Assembly (NCBI GenBank): GCA_963969395.1
Contig: OZ017796.1
Span: 44,320,243-44,384,242 of the forward strand
DNA: 64,000 nucleotides
Direction: 5' to 3'
DNA from: Pseudoscleropodium purum
Taxonomy: Eukaryota > Streptophyta > Bryopsida > Hypnales > Brachytheciaceae
Shown: positions 1 to 13,379 of the stretch, piece after piece
Numbering within the stretch: position 1 is the first letter of the stretch
Layout of the letters: every line of letters begins with the position of its first letter
Program-made: the position numbers and the translations under genes
The notes under the pieces: model-generated
Databases searched by the model: none
What the model was told of the DNA's origin: nothing
What the model saw: only the letters and a program-made list of their open reading frames with translations

Positions 1-2966
1 GGTAGTTTTCCAGGTACCTCTTGACCAGGTGTGAGTTTATTTTTCATTGCTCTAATTTTGTTACTCTGACTCCTTTCCTTCTGCTTATAACTTAAATTGT
101 TGTATGTTGCTCCTTGTGGACAGGATTTCAAATGGAGCCCTCTCTGGTCTGGTTGGAAGGTGGGTTACTATCTCCCCCTACCTCTTTTAGTACCTCGGTG
201 CCATTTTTCCTTCGGTGATAGCTTTTCTGATGTGTGTTTATTCTTCTTTCACTTGGTATTCCTGAGCATTTGATTTTTCCCCCTTCCGCACTCAGCCTCT
301 GTATTCATGAAGAAATACAAATGTAATTGTCAAAGTTGTAATCCTGAGGAATGACTGTATTGTGTGTTGTTACGGCAGCTTTGCCTATTCACATAGGAAT
401 GCATTTGGACGGAATCAGAAGCTTAATGTTTCATTGGAGAGAGGACAAGTTGATTCTATGTTCAGAATAAATTATACCGACCCTTGGATTGAAGGTGATG
501 ACAAGCGAACATGCCGCTCCATAAATATCCAGGTATGAGTAGGAATGTATCGGGTCGAGTTATGCTCTTTTAAATGAACGAATCTCATACTTTTGAAATT
601 TTACTTATAGTTCAAGATCTTGTCATATTTATCGAGAGTAGGGCCTCCACTGTGTAACGATTTTTTTTGTTCATCTTTAACAATACTTTTACAAATGCCA
701 GCTAAGTCATTCCGATACATGCAGATAGCGAAGTCACGTTTAACTTTAGGAATCGTTAAGAATTTCCGGGTAAGCTTCTGCAACATACTTGCAAAAACAC
801 AAACTTTGATACAGGGTTGTGGCATCCATGCTGGTTATGGTTGCAGAACTCACGAGCACCTGGGACAACTGTCCATGGTATCCGCAAAGATGCGCTGTCC
901 ACTGGTCCATTACATGGGGGGGTGACAATAGGTAGACTGATGGCTGGTGTAGATTACAGTCGACCTTTGCTACCAAAATGGAGTGGCACTACTGGGATCA
1001 ATTTTCAAGTAAGTTTTCATTACTTTGATTTTCCAATCTGATTTCTTTTGTTTAGTACTACCATTATCCCTTCAAATCTTTGTGAGGCGAATAAGAAATG
1101 GGATTTGTTGTTTTCCTCTCTATCAGCGGGCAGGAGCTCGAGATGAACATGGGTCAGTGAAGGTGGTTGATATGTACGGTGGCCCTCTGACATTCAGGTT
1201 GGTCCTTGTTTCATCAAGATTTTCTATTGGGAGTATTTTTTACTTTAGGGAACCCTCGTCTTGTTTATTAAAAACCAAGTTTAATGAGATCAGTAGCGAG
1301 GGGGCTGGCTTCCTGTAAATTTGTTATTGGGCCTAATTTGGACGCCCTACATGGCCTAGAGGCTTTTTGGCCAAATCACAAGCTCTATTCGCTTTGCGCG
1401 AAAGGGTTTATGATTTTTGAAGGTCCTTAAAGTACAAATTACATATTCTTTATGGTTTGCTGTTGTTCTTGTTGCGATCTTCAGACTTATCGTGGAGTAG
1501 CCTAGTTTGTTTTGTCACTGAACTCATGTAGATGTCATTTTTTCCTTCCCTGTAAGCGAAAAGATGAGTTTTGTTGTCAAGAGATCTGCATGTCAAAATT
1601 GTGCCAAGCGTGTACTGTGGAAAGTGAATTTACCATCTACCTCCATAAAAGTGTGATTTTTCAACTTCTAAGAATGGTCGCTTCTTATGAAAGCAAAGTG
1701 GTGCACTAAGAACATTATCTGTTTAACGTCATTCGTGGTGTAAATGTTGTTAATATTCTTTGTGCAGTGGTCGAGCTTATGATGACATGCTGGTGACAAA
1801 ATTGGAAATCGTCTACACAGATTCGGGAGACAATGGCTCATCACAAGTAATTTGACTGCCTGCCTCCCTTTAATTTGATTGTGTACCGGATTATGTCTCC
1901 TACATATATGTGTATGAAGTCTCTAGATCATCCAAGTGGCTCTACTCTTCTGTAATCCTTGTCGTGACGCAGTTTTTGTGCTGGGTTGCAGCTGGTTTTC
2001 AACACAGAGCAAGGGTTGCCTATTGCTGCTGATTGGCTATTTTTCAACCGAATTAATGTACGTGCTAGGCAGGGGCTTCGTCTTGGACCTATTCGTTGCA
2101 TAGCAAGGTTAGTAAATTATCACGAACTTTATTCTATTCAATACCTATCCCTACAGCATTTATCCAGATGTGTTTTTAGGAGAATTCCACATTTTTAGAA
2201 AAATACAACTTGTTAATGGCAGGCAATGTTTTGTGGTTATGATCTTACAGTTTTTCCGCATGGCTTGTGCTTGTAGCTTTTCAGGAGGTACTGTAGTTGG
2301 GGACTTAGCACCCCACGAGGCTTTTCCAATTGGGGGTACCAATAGTGTCCGAGGCTACGATGAAGGGGCTGTGGGTTCAGGCCGCTCATGTGTCGTTGCG
2401 AGTGGCGAAATCTCCATTCCACTTGTATGTCTCTTCCTGTTCGAGATAGGTGGTCTATTTTTTCTTCAACTGACATATTTACATGGTGAAGTGGGATCAA
2501 ATAATCTCTTGAACGGAAACTGTGAGTCTTGACCAATGATCTCCATGTATTCTCAGGCTGGACCAGTGGAGGGAGCGATTTTTGCTGATTACGGTTCTGA
2601 TTTGGGATCCGGAAGTACTGTGCCAGGTAATGCTGTCTTTTAGCATTTTGGGGGTAAATATATGAGGCTGTACGTTATCATCTATTTACTTTCTTGTGAA
2701 GGAAGTTGATAGTTGAATGCGCCATGGTGGCATCTCGTCCTTCGCTTGCGTGAAATAGTTTGGGAACTAGAATTGATTCTGCATGGCAATGTACTTGTGT
2801 TGTATATGCAGGGGACCCTGCAGGAGTGCGTGGAAAACCTGGGCACGGTTATGGATACGGGGCAGGGCTTAGAGTGGACTCTCCTTTAGGACCTTTACGA
2901 TTAGAATATGCATTCAACGATAGTAAGGCACGCCGGTTCCACTTTGGGATTGGCTACAGGAATTGA
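1..2966 (+). CDS. OEP80: OEP80 (Toc75-V), Omp85-family plastid outer-envelope protein, 3' part only
   Basis: This is the C-terminal beta-barrel half of the chloroplast outer-envelope Omp85 protein OEP80. It belongs to the BamA/Sam50/Toc75 superfamily, which inserts or transports proteins at the plastid outer membrane. Exons read by eye: 1-30 (uncertain), 124-159, 379-532, 847-1008, 1127-1197, 1768-1846, 1992-2107, 2277-2424, 2557-2626 and 2812-2966, all with GT-AG borders and matching phases. They give about 340 residues ending at TGA 2964-2966. Recognisable stretches include [20 protein letters not shown], the Omp85 loop-6 signature [18 protein letters not shown] (exon at 2277) and the C-terminal barrel end [14 protein letters not shown] with [10 protein letters not shown]. 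The POTRA domains and the start lie upstream of the window. The first exon is the weakest call: it uses a GTGAGT donor at 31, but its residues do not match the family well. Toc75-III is less likely because the tail matches OEP80. Confidence 0.92.
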
Positions 2967-4886
2967 TGTACCTCTCCTCAGGTTTATTTCATACATTTCG
3001 AATTCATCTCTGGCCCCATCATGCTCATTGTTATTGGTCTTGTAGAATTGTACTCTTCTCTTGGAAATCGTTTCCGCTTTGTTATTGATATGGTATTATA
3101 ACATCTTTGACCAGACGTTGGATCACCGACTGGAGGAGGCGAACGAATTAGTATTCAAGAAAATATTTTTCTTATCAAGACTGTTAAAATAGCAACCCTT
3201 TTTTTGGATTAGTTTAGCTTCATGTCTTTTCATCAGATCGCTGGTTTCCACTCTCTTTTTAAGTAATTGCACTATTTCACTCTATTTTAAACGTCGTAGA
3301 TCAATGTGTTGTGCCAAAAATAAAGAATAAATTTTTTTAAGGTTGAGGGACTCCACAGAATATAGATTAAGGGAGAAATTGGTTAAAGACTCCTGTGAAG
3401 TTAGCAAATTTGAGCAAATTTTTGGTCCTGCCTGGGCTATTTCTGTGTGGCCAACAGAGTGGACTGTGTTGTCATGTCTGACCTAGATGCAAGTACAGGC
3501 AAGCAGTTGAATGCAAAGACAGCATGGGCATGGCTTTTCTGCGGTCCTATGAAGACTTTGATTCCTCTTAAAGTAGCGACAACCACAGAAGAGCAAGGTT
3601 CGTTCTAGCCCTCTAGCCTGAGGTCACAATTTGCAAATCTAATCAGCACTCATCAGACCTATTCCGGAACGTACTGTGTTGGACCAACTACTGAAATGAA
3701 TTCACACAATATTTGCACTTAGTGAACAGGTTCGGGACGAAAGAGGGATGCCTTTCTAGGGTCCGTTTCATATTGCTAGACTGGCCGTTGAGCATAGATC
3801 CAAATGGTCCAGTGGGGCATTTGCAATCAGTCTGCTGTAGTTTTGCTGGAGGCATGCAGTGGAATCATTCTGCCAATCAGTCTCTCACATATAATTTCCA
3901 CCTGATTCTTCTACATCTGGTGCAAGTTGAAGGTTTTTTTATTAGCTATGGTTAATTTAATCTATAAAGTAATTTTTTTTGTTACAAATGCAGATTTGTA
4001 TACAGGGAGTAAATATTGTGGAGTATCTATGTGTGTAGAGATAAGTTATATAGAATGTAGGGTTTAGGGTCCTTCTCCTGGACCCTTTAGAAGGGTCGTC
4101 TCTAACATAGTCAGTGTTGGCATTGCCTGGGCCGCATTCTAAATCGGCTAGATTCTTGTGGACCGATTCCTTTGGCTTGGTCGTTTTTCATAGCCCAGCT
4201 GTTGTGCAGACAAACAGTGCACCCGGATTTTTTAATGACGCAGGCCAGGTGTCGCCCGAGATCCATGTCGTTACATGGGAGTTCTGTAACAGTGCGACAA
4301 CAGTGTCACATGTGTACCACAGTAACCCTGGAAGCTTGGAAGAGCCAAATAGGCGCTTATGAAGGGTCAAGAACTAAGAAGTAGCTTATGAATTGTCGAA
4401 CAGTTGTTTTTTGCATTAACCCTTAAGAGGAAGTCACCGTGCAAATCATTTGTTTTAGTACCGTGAGACTTGTTGGCTTGATAAAATACAAAAGCAGTCA
4501 TTGGAAGTCAAACTTCTATAGATGACTTTTTCTTTTCACACAAAATTTAGAGGACAAATAGTTGTACTTTTGTCTTGTATGGAGAGATTCTTTGACATTT
4601 TTTGGTTGAAACACGTCCACAATAATGTACTATGTTATGGGTTTACCTTGTGGTGTCGGAGGAGACAAAAAGTTCATGATGTTAGGGATTTTTTTGTCTA
4701 GATGATTTTCATCTCTTTTAGTCAAAGAAGAGGAGGCTTTACATTGATGGTACACATCAAGATAAAGGGGTGTTTTAAGTATAGCCCTAGTAGTATAGTC
4801 TTTCAAGCAATGACCTTTAAGGTGTCTTTCTAGTAAAATTTTAAGGTTTTTGTTATATGTGATGTAGTAAGCCAGTGCTTAATCTC
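2967..4886. other. 3' flank of OEP80 and intergenic DNA
   Basis: Two overlapping-range AATAAA motifs at 3319-3324 and 3326-3331 are plausible poly(A) signals for the OEP80 transcript. The rest holds no convincing gene; open frames are short and have no recognisable domain. Around 4500-4600 lies one copy of a dispersed repeat that recurs near 34300-34400 and 45950-46050. Confidence 0.5.
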
Positions 4887-5733
4887 TTAACTCCTAAAGT
4901 TCCTTGACTATGTTTTAATTGAAAACACTTTGAAGCTATCATTTACAAGACAAGTATCAAAAAAAATTTAAAACATTTTTGGACACATTCAACCATAGGA
5001 GCTTGTAGTATGATAATTTTAGAAGATGTGGAAAATTTTTTAGAAATTTCCACCATGCAAATTGCAAGATATTAGCATTATAATTGATAAAAAGTTGTTT
5101 TTGGATCCTCCAAAAAATTGGGCAATTGAAAAATTTTAGATCATTTGGAATCATACAACATATAGGAAAAAAATAGTAAGTAAAAAATAGAGAATGAATC
5201 AAAATACTAAATTGTTGATAATTTAGTTATGGAATTGAAAAATGCCAATCCAACCCAATGATTGTAATGTTGTAATAAACAATCTTCACCTAATATTTTT
5301 ATTTTTTTCCAAAAATATTGAAATTTGAGTTCAATAAAGAACTTTAAAGTTTATTTTGGAATAGAGAATCCATGACCAGCCGCAAACTAAAACACCTCAT
5401 AACTTTTGACTCATTGATTAAAATGGAATGATTCAAAGCTTTATATATATATATATATATAAATCTAAAAAATCAATTTCAAATTTTTGTTTTTGAAAAA
5501 AGCGATTTTTTCAAATCTGTCTAGACTGCCCGAGTTGAAAAATAAACTACATATTAGGCCATAACTTTTGACTCATATTTCCAAATGTCTTGAAATTTAG
5601 TGCACATGAAAGGTATTCCTTTTCCACATCTTCTATTAAAATTTGGGCCAAAAATATAGAAATCTCCGCTCACATACACTTGCTTGAAAAAGTTATGTTG
5701 CCAAAAAATGCACCTTGGTCTTGTAGGGATTCA
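4887..5733 (+). mobile_element. Family A TTAA-flanked MITE-like element, copy A1
   Basis: The left end is TTAA at 4887-4890 followed by CTCCTAAAGTTCCTTG. The right end is decayed (CTTGTAGGGATTCA). The interior is shared with copies at 31901, 41010, 58103 (reverse) and 63417 (reverse). A diagnostic stretch is the ACAACATATAGGAAAAAAAT segment near 5155, followed by a block around TTGTAATGTTGTAATAAAC near 5260. It has no coding capacity, so it is a non-autonomous element or repeat. Confidence 0.7.
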
Positions 5734-8700
5734 CCTTAGTATAAGGACACAAGAGATTAGGGTGGTAAAATGGATGATTTCATTGTTTAGTGTAGAAATG
5801 AAGAATGCACCTATTGGTTCAATAATTGAAGCATTTTCGTGACTATGTTGGTCATAGGGGGGTACATTCTTCTAAGACTAAGGACCAAAGGTAGTCCAAG
5901 TTTCCAAAATTTAAAAAGATATGTTATAAAATACAAATTAAAATAATAATCTAATGATAACTCTCAAATGGTAGTTGTAATATGGTCCATAGATCTTATC
6001 CATATGGTTGGACTAACTATTGTACAAACCATTAGAAGACATTTGGGGCCTTAGGAAGACTGTAAGTTTATGGGCTTTGAAAATTGTCTCAATTACATGG
6101 GAACGTTGCACAATTCAACATGGTCAAGACAATGCCAGATCATTTTTGGAAGAAAAAAAAAAAAAAAAATTTCAATTGTTTTTGTATTTTTTTTAATTCT
6201 GACAAAGCTGAGCTCTTTTACTATTGTGAAAACAACCAAGGGAACATGCATGAAATAGCCCTCCCTTGACTTGAAATCCCTTCTAATGCAATATTTTCTA
6301 GTGAAATTTGCAATAAAAAAATTAAAATTTCTTCCAAAAGCAATTATAGATAATTATTTGTGATTTTTACAAGAGTTTTTTTTTTCTTTTAAGTTCAAAT
6401 TATTAAATTCTAGTCACAATGATTTTTGAAGATTTTTATTTTTATTTTTGAAGGGTCATATTTTTAATTGAACAAGTTGTTTTTTGAGGCAAGACCTAAA
6501 AAGTTGAGTTATAGAATAGTTGAAAAGCACAGCCTTCAGAATCTATACTATACAAATATTAAAGAACTAATACAAGAATCTTAAAAAAATCAATGAATTT
6601 AAAAACACATTTTATATAATTGGGATCTATTTGTGTTCATTGTTTGTTCAAAATTTGAATGTGTAGTCCTTACAAGGGTTAAAGGGATAGAGGCTCTCTT
6701 GAACATAAGGTAGAATTCATCAAATTTTAACTTCTATTATATAACTTGGGTGACTACAAGAAACACTTGTCCTATTTCTTGTCTTCTTATCCCCTTGTCC
6801 TCGGACAAGTCATTTTTTGCTCATAACTTTTGCATTATTTGTCCATTTGGCATGAAATTTGGAATGAAGGTACATATAGTAGTTTCAAACATTGAGTATT
6901 TTTTCAGTTTAAAAAAAATTAGCTTACTATATTTAACATGCCCTCGATTGGGTGTCTACTTTGGCAATTTTAAGGGGTTTTATATTTTTAGTACTATTTT
7001 TGATCCAATAATGCGGATTAGAAGCCACAAATTGGACATGTTGGAGGTCTACTAACATTACAGGGATTGATGATGAGTTTTTATTAAAATAGATTCATGT
7101 TGGTAGCACACATAGGGTCAAAGTGACCTTCTTTTGTTCAAAGGCTACAAAAAGGGGAAAAAATTCTCCAAGAATTCTTTGGTGCAAGTGCAATCTTGGT
7201 TAGCAAAATGTTTTTTTCTATGGAAATTTTAAAGATTTCTTTAGAATTACTAAAAATGAAAACATCTACAAATTATTGTTTTATTGTTTTTTGCTTCCAC
7301 TTACTTTTGTAGTTTTCTGCAATAGTCTACAATACTGCATAGTACTTAATCGACAGTTCAAATCTACAAGCACCGTGATTTGATAGTTTAGATCTATCAG
7401 CATGCTACTAACAGATAGTAATGGTGGTACTACATAGTATTGCGAGTCCTATGGTCCAAAATGCAAGTTTTGACTATAAATAGTGAAATATTTTTTGCAA
7501 CTGCCCATATATATGTTTAATTTGAGATTTTTGCAAAAATTCTTTATCTATATCCCTCCATGTTTAAGTTTTAAATTTCTCAAATATAATTTGATTGTAA
7601 ATTAAAAACCTATTTGTTTAGGACATAGGTGATTGTCCTATTTCACCTTTAGACATTAAGAGGAGATCTATAGTCCGTTCTTTTGTCATTGGCATGTAAG
7701 GTAGCTATAGCTAAACCAACTCCTATAGAATGTTATCCTAATTTTAGATGAAAAACAAACAAGTAGAGAGGACCATTTGGGTATTGAATGGATTCATGAA
7801 TAGTAATGAGCTGGTAGTAGCTTTGTAAAGGGATATTTCTGTCATTCTATTATGAATTTAACCTCTTGTTTTGGCCATATTTTGATTATGTGAAAAATAC
7901 ATCTTTAGAATAAATCAAATAGATTTTGGATTCACCTATGTTGCTCTTATATACCCTCCAATAACCAATGCCTTTCAAATTTTACAACTAATTCATTTTT
8001 CCTCCAAAGTGTGCATAACTACTTACATTTTGCTTCAAAAAGATTTGTCAATGTACAAGAATTCAACATTTTCTTTTGCTTCCTTGTAGCTTTGTGAAGC
8101 TTATAAGATTGGTTCTAGTAGACAAAAAAATATTATAAAATTCTTACCAACAAAATAAGAAATGGTGGTTTTTGTCAAGAGTATGAGAATTAATGTATGC
8201 TTCTATTCAATCTCCATCTATTGTTCACAAGATGGATTAAAAAATAACTCAATACTTTAGGAGGACTTTGAGATTAAATATACATTTGATATTTTAAGAT
8301 TGCAACAAATCTCCAAGGTTTTATATCACTTTTCTAAACATAATAAAGTATCCACCTTCCACATGTGCCTAGAGTGCACTACCTTTATACATGTACAGAG
8401 AATACAATTTTTTCTTTTTGAAGATGCAAATGGTTGAGAAAAAGCATCTTCGTCTTCTTTTTTGAAATTTTTTGGATTTTTGAATTATTTTTTCAAAATA
8501 AATTTCTAAGGTGTCTATTTTCTTGCATTTTCCATCACTCTTTTTATGTGCATAACTTTTAGTACATAAATTTTTCTAGGCTTGAACTTATACATCTATA
8601 CAATTTTAAATGCCTTAAAATTATCCATATTTTATTTCATTTAAAAAAAAATTGTTCCAAAAGTCATAGTACTCTAGTATTTAAGCCATATTAATCCAAA

Positions 8701-8999
8701 AATAGCAAGTGTTTTTTACAACTACCACCATTGTTCAACTATGAATCTTTGATAGCAAGGATGCAATTACAATTCACTACTTAGTAGCCTTTCACATGTT
8801 TTTCACATCTATTTGACAATTTTTCATTGAATTTGTTACAAATAGGATGTCTTTTCATGTTATAAATACTTTGGTCCATTGAATCTTAGTGAATGATTCA
8901 AACTTCTCAGGGTTGACAAAATGGTATGTCAAAGGGAAATTTACATCAAAAAACCAAACTTCTTGATACAACATCCAAAAAGCCGTCAGATTGTAGAGG
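5734..8999. other. AT-rich intergenic DNA, no gene seen
   Basis: This stretch is strongly AT-rich with poly-A and poly-T runs (for example 6153-6169). Open frames such as the one at 6750-7055 have codon content like the surrounding noncoding DNA and no recognisable domain. I see no gene in it. Confidence 0.6.
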
Positions 9000-9547
9000 C
9001 ATCTTTTGAGTGGATAGTGAAGAGATGTACCCACTATCCACCCAAAAGTGACTCCATTTTGGGGCTCATTTTTGAATTTTTAACATTTAAAAAATTTCTT
9101 TTGCAACCCCCACCTCCCCCTCCCCTTCTTGTAATTTTCAAAAACCAACATAGTGACAATCAATATGGGATAATTCCTCCTGTATCTAATATCCGTCTTC
9201 AATATTCATTCCGTATCCATGTCCGATATTTGTATCCGGTATCTTTATTTAGTATTCATCCCATATCCATATCCGGTATTATATTTGTATTTGGTATTTG
9301 TATTCAACATTCATCTCATATCTGTATTCGTTATTGTGTACATATTTGGTATTCATTTCGTATTTTATATTTGAACGGCTCAGATTAAATCTCACAAGAT
9401 CAACGGCTTGTGATTTTTTGAAAAATCAACAGCAATTTTGAGGGTGAGCATTTTTTCTTAAAAGAAATCAACGGCTTGTAAAATTTTTGAGAGGAAGGGG
9501 GCAACTAATGCAAACTAGGGGGGAGCCATCTTTTGAGTGGATAGTGA
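9000..9547. mobile_element. Family H repeat with terminal direct repeat, short hairpin and degenerate short-period tandem core
   Basis: The 21-base sequence at 9000-9020 (key part TTTTGAGTGGATAGTG) recurs exactly at 9527-9547, a direct repeat with a 527-bp period. Beside the left copy is a hairpin: 9003-9019 pairs with 9032-9048, 17 bp with one mismatch. The core at about 9178-9380 is a degenerate short-period array of TATCCATATCCGGTAT-like units. A related copy with the same GTGGATAGTGAG start and a similar core begins near 49125. Element class is unknown. Confidence 0.5.
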
Positions 9548-9570
9548 GTGGATAGTACAACCCCATCCAC

Positions 9571-10140
9571 AACTTGCTTTTGGTTGTGACAACGGTATAA
9601 GCTCTAGCAATTGAAAGTTGATGTGATTATGAATATGGAAGGTCTGGCATTGGAATTTTTCATCATGATTTATAGGTAGTTAGCTTAGAGGAGTATGTGT
9701 GCGAAGCATGTATTTGATATCTAGAGAATGTTTCATGTAAGGTACGGTCTTTTTATTCACTCCAAGGTTGTTTTAAATTTGATGCTCTGGTCAATAATTG
9801 TGGGCCTCGTAGGGCATCCCAGGCACAAGGGGCTCTTCATTTTTTAAAAGGACTTAGGGTTTTGAATTGCGGAGCGCCCAACCCTCACAACCATTAACCT
9901 AAACAAGTTATTCTTGCTTCATATGACAAAAATTGTGTCTATAATTGCTCATTTTCAAGAAGTGGAAGATTTCAAGTAGATGAAAGCTTGCTTTCAAATG
10001 TTCATACCGGTATTTGGAAGATTGTATAGTGTTGTGACCTAGACAAGCATTTTGATGTTTGAAATATGGTTTCTTGATTTATACAACCGAGAATAAGTAA
10101 TTTTTGTTTCATATCATGGGCATTGTTTGTTCTAATTGCT
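9571..10140. other. Intergenic, no gene seen
   Basis: This is AT-rich sequence between repeat H and element D1. I see no conserved coding pattern or RNA gene. Confidence 0.5.
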
Positions 10141-10998
10141 TTAACCCTAGACCACCCAAGAGGACAAAAAGTGTCCTCACACAGTTTTAAGTTCAATTCA
10201 AAGTACTGCAACTTTTGCATCCCATGTCCAAATTCAATAAAACTTGTTGGAAAATTTGAGTCTTTTCTTTTAGTCTGTGTGGTAAAATTTTCAAATCAAT
10301 CCAAGAGGTAATGATTTTTTGGAAGCCAATCGAAATTCATAGGTTCAATTTGATTCACCAAAGTGCACTTCATGGCTGCAACTTTTGGGGCTTGTATCTC
10401 CTTCATCCAATGTTTGATTTTAATAAAATTTGTTGAGTTATATTTCCCTTGAAGTCTAGTTATTGTGGTAAAATTTTCATATCAATCCAAGTTGTTTTGA
10501 ATGTTTGGGAGCAATTCAAAATTCAAAATTTCATATCAATCCAAAAAGTAATGAATTACTGAAAAGCATTTTAGTAGAAGGAGGTTCAGCCCTAGATGTG
10601 TTTTTTACAACTTTTCTTGCCTATTTTTTGACATTTGCAAGCCATTTTGCAAACACATTGAGTCAAATGAATGATATTTTTTTCACTAATGTATTTGTAA
10701 GCTGGTTTTGAATCACTTTGTAGTTTAAAGTTTTTTCATTTGATTAGGTTTAGAAATCAAATTTCGCCTCTAAATGTGTTTTTAGGAAAATTTCAGCATT
10801 CTTTTTCAACACTAAAACATTATAATCTCGCAATCTATGAGGTCAAATGACTTCAAATTTGATACACATCATTAACAACATGTACACTACAAGCTTGCAT
10901 GGTTAAGATTTCTATAGCTTAGTGACATTTAGATCTATATCACTTCAAAAGCTATGATGTTTTTGAACCCAAAACGGCCTTGGGCCTTCTAGGGTTAA
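10141..10998 (+). mobile_element. Family D TTAA-flanked element with CCCTAGA termini, copy D1
   Basis: The left end is TTAACCCTAGACCACCCAAG (10141-10160). The reverse complement of the right end is TTAACCCTAGAAGGCCCAAG. They agree at 17 of 20 bases, with a perfect first 11. The interior includes AAAAGTGTCCTCACAC near 10170 and aligns along its length with 43637-44608. No transposase is present. The TTAA target and CCCTAGA terminus resemble piggyBac-type ends. Confidence 0.75.
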
Positions 10999-13370
10999 GG
11001 TTGCATTTTGTCATAAAAGGTTATTGATGCATATGGCTTGGTGATTGCAAAAACTTCCTCGGCCTTCAAAATCATCATTGGGGTGGAAGAACATAGATGA
11101 GGATTTAGACAATTTGAGTAAATGGGGTTATGGGGTGGACTAGTGGAGTGGATGATAAAGTAGATGGGGCGAATGGGGAGGACATGGCAGACGCTCAATT
11201 TTCCGCTACATTCAAGCCATTTGATCAAGCAAACGCGGTGTAGTCATCGAACGCGACCCATCAAATAGCAAATACTCTTATGCAGATACTAGTATGTAGC
11301 CTAATAGACGGTTTCATAGCAGATGGGGTGGTTAGACACGGTAGATGACTCCCACAAATAATAGCAGACAACATTGGTGAATAAATAAAAATTATTTTTC
11401 TGAATGTCACTAGAGAAGGATAAATTCTAGAAGACTACAATCCATAAAGAATGTATATTGAAAAATCATAACATAGTCCATTTAAAAAATAAAAAACAAA
11501 AAACACTCATAACATAATTCACAAAGGTCCAAAAAATGAGTTGGCATAGATTTGACTTTTGGTTTGTCTTCTTCTTGTTTTAAAAGGAAAATTGATTGAA
11601 TAACAATTTGAAAGATTTACAACCTCCAAAAGGGATTTAATGTAAGAATAGATTTTATGTGGTTACTTTATTTTATATAAATTACAAAAAAATATACATT
11701 GTATACATGTATGTAGTTTTCTATAATCCCATTTAGTTTCTTCTAACCAAAACAAGGGGGTCAAATGTGTACTTTGCATTTGTTCCACCAAAATATAGAC
11801 AACCCACAAGGCTAGACTATCCAAAAAACGACATTTTTTTTCAAAGAGTTGTTATTTTGTCTTTTTTTTTCACATTCTATTTGAAGTATTTTTTGACTTA
11901 TCAAGTTTAATTATTTTTTTGACATTTCTTTTAGACGTATTTAGTTTGTCACTACTTTGAATAATTCCTATTTATTGCCTTTACAAATGTCTATCTTTCC
12001 TTTGCCTTGTATCAATCCTAATCAAACACATTTTGAATACATTCCTAATCAAAGTTATATGTTTATCAATCAACTCTCAAACCATTCATGGTGACATTTA
12101 TTAGTTCTCTAAGAGATATATAACATTCTATATAACTAGCCTAGCAACTTAACTTATATCTCTCATGGCAAAAAATATTTAGTTGTTCACCTACACAAAT
12201 TACCACTTATGTCATGATGTTCTTTTATTTTAGAGGGTGCAATGACATGAGATTTAGATCATACTTACTGCTTATGTTTTAGAAAAAAGTAGTCATGGTA
12301 AAAAGAGATGCAAACCTCATTTTGCCATTGATAGCTTTGGGAATCTTGACACAAAAAGAAAGATCATTTTCTTGATGTAGGTCTATGAAACATAAATGAA
12401 GCATGACATATCTTGAGTTGGAATCTTAGGGAAGAATGCTTTTAAATATGATAGTAACATAACAAATTTATTAAAAAAGCTTTTACAGATTGTATAATGT
12501 TATTTCATTCAAATATCTATTGCATTATACAAAAATGCAACAAAAAATAGAACTAAAAATTCAAAAAAATTAGACAAATCTATATTCAACAATTATACTA
12601 TTTTTCATAATGTCAAATTTGAGTGCCTTGGCATGAAGTTTAGGGAATCTATTCAAAAATTCACATATTAGATTTTAGAATAAAAGTATTGTCATTTTAC
12701 AATTTTATAATATCAAAATTTTAGTCATTTGAAATGAAGATTCTCACAATATATTCCACCAACCATCTTACATTTCATTTCAAAGTTGAAAATCCAAGTG
12801 GTTCTAAAGGTGTGGTAGAGTAAAGGTCCACCTTTATAGTTGAATTGAAATATGGGCCAATTATCGGATTCACTTATATTTTAGAATTTGTAACTTCCTT
12901 GCATTGTCAATTAAATAGAAAAAAAACATGATGCAAACTTGTTGAATTGAATTTCATATATGTTCCATCTATAAGCTTGAAGAAGTCCTCTTGGCTAGAA
13001 GTCAAGTTTAAATGATGTTATCGAGACCAAGCACAAATTGACACAATAGATTAAACCATAAAATTGAATGGTAATTTAAAAGGTATTATAGTTGTGAGTT
13101 TGTGACTCATTTCTTACTTGATTGAGTTTTCAAATTCAACCATGGCTTATAAAAAAACTCAATTCATTATACTACTTTCTGAAGTTTCTTTGTATATATT
13201 TTGACTTGGAACTCTTTTACATGTCAATGCACACAAAGGACCTCTTGCGATTCTCATTTGGGTGTGCACACTCAAAGATGAACTAGCCTATTATGGACAC
13301 TTGCAAATGATCCTATTATAGTCTTGCATTCAACCTAGGTAAAGCCATCGTTATTCAATAACTAAGATTT
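10999..13370. other. AT-rich intergenic DNA, no gene seen
   Basis: This holds a short GATGGGG-rich patch (about 11080-11350), then very AT-rich sequence. I recognise no gene, RNA or intact element. Confidence 0.5.
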
Positions 13371-13379
13371 TGGCCACTA

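Noticed and set aside
8921..9388. 155-codon open frame
   Set aside because: It stays open because it runs through a low-complexity TATCC-type repeat; residues are Ile, Tyr and Ser periodic with no domain.
9000..9547. LTR retrotransposon suggested by the 21-bp direct repeat
   Set aside because: The repeat is far too short for LTRs and there is no primer-binding site, polypurine tract or coding domain.
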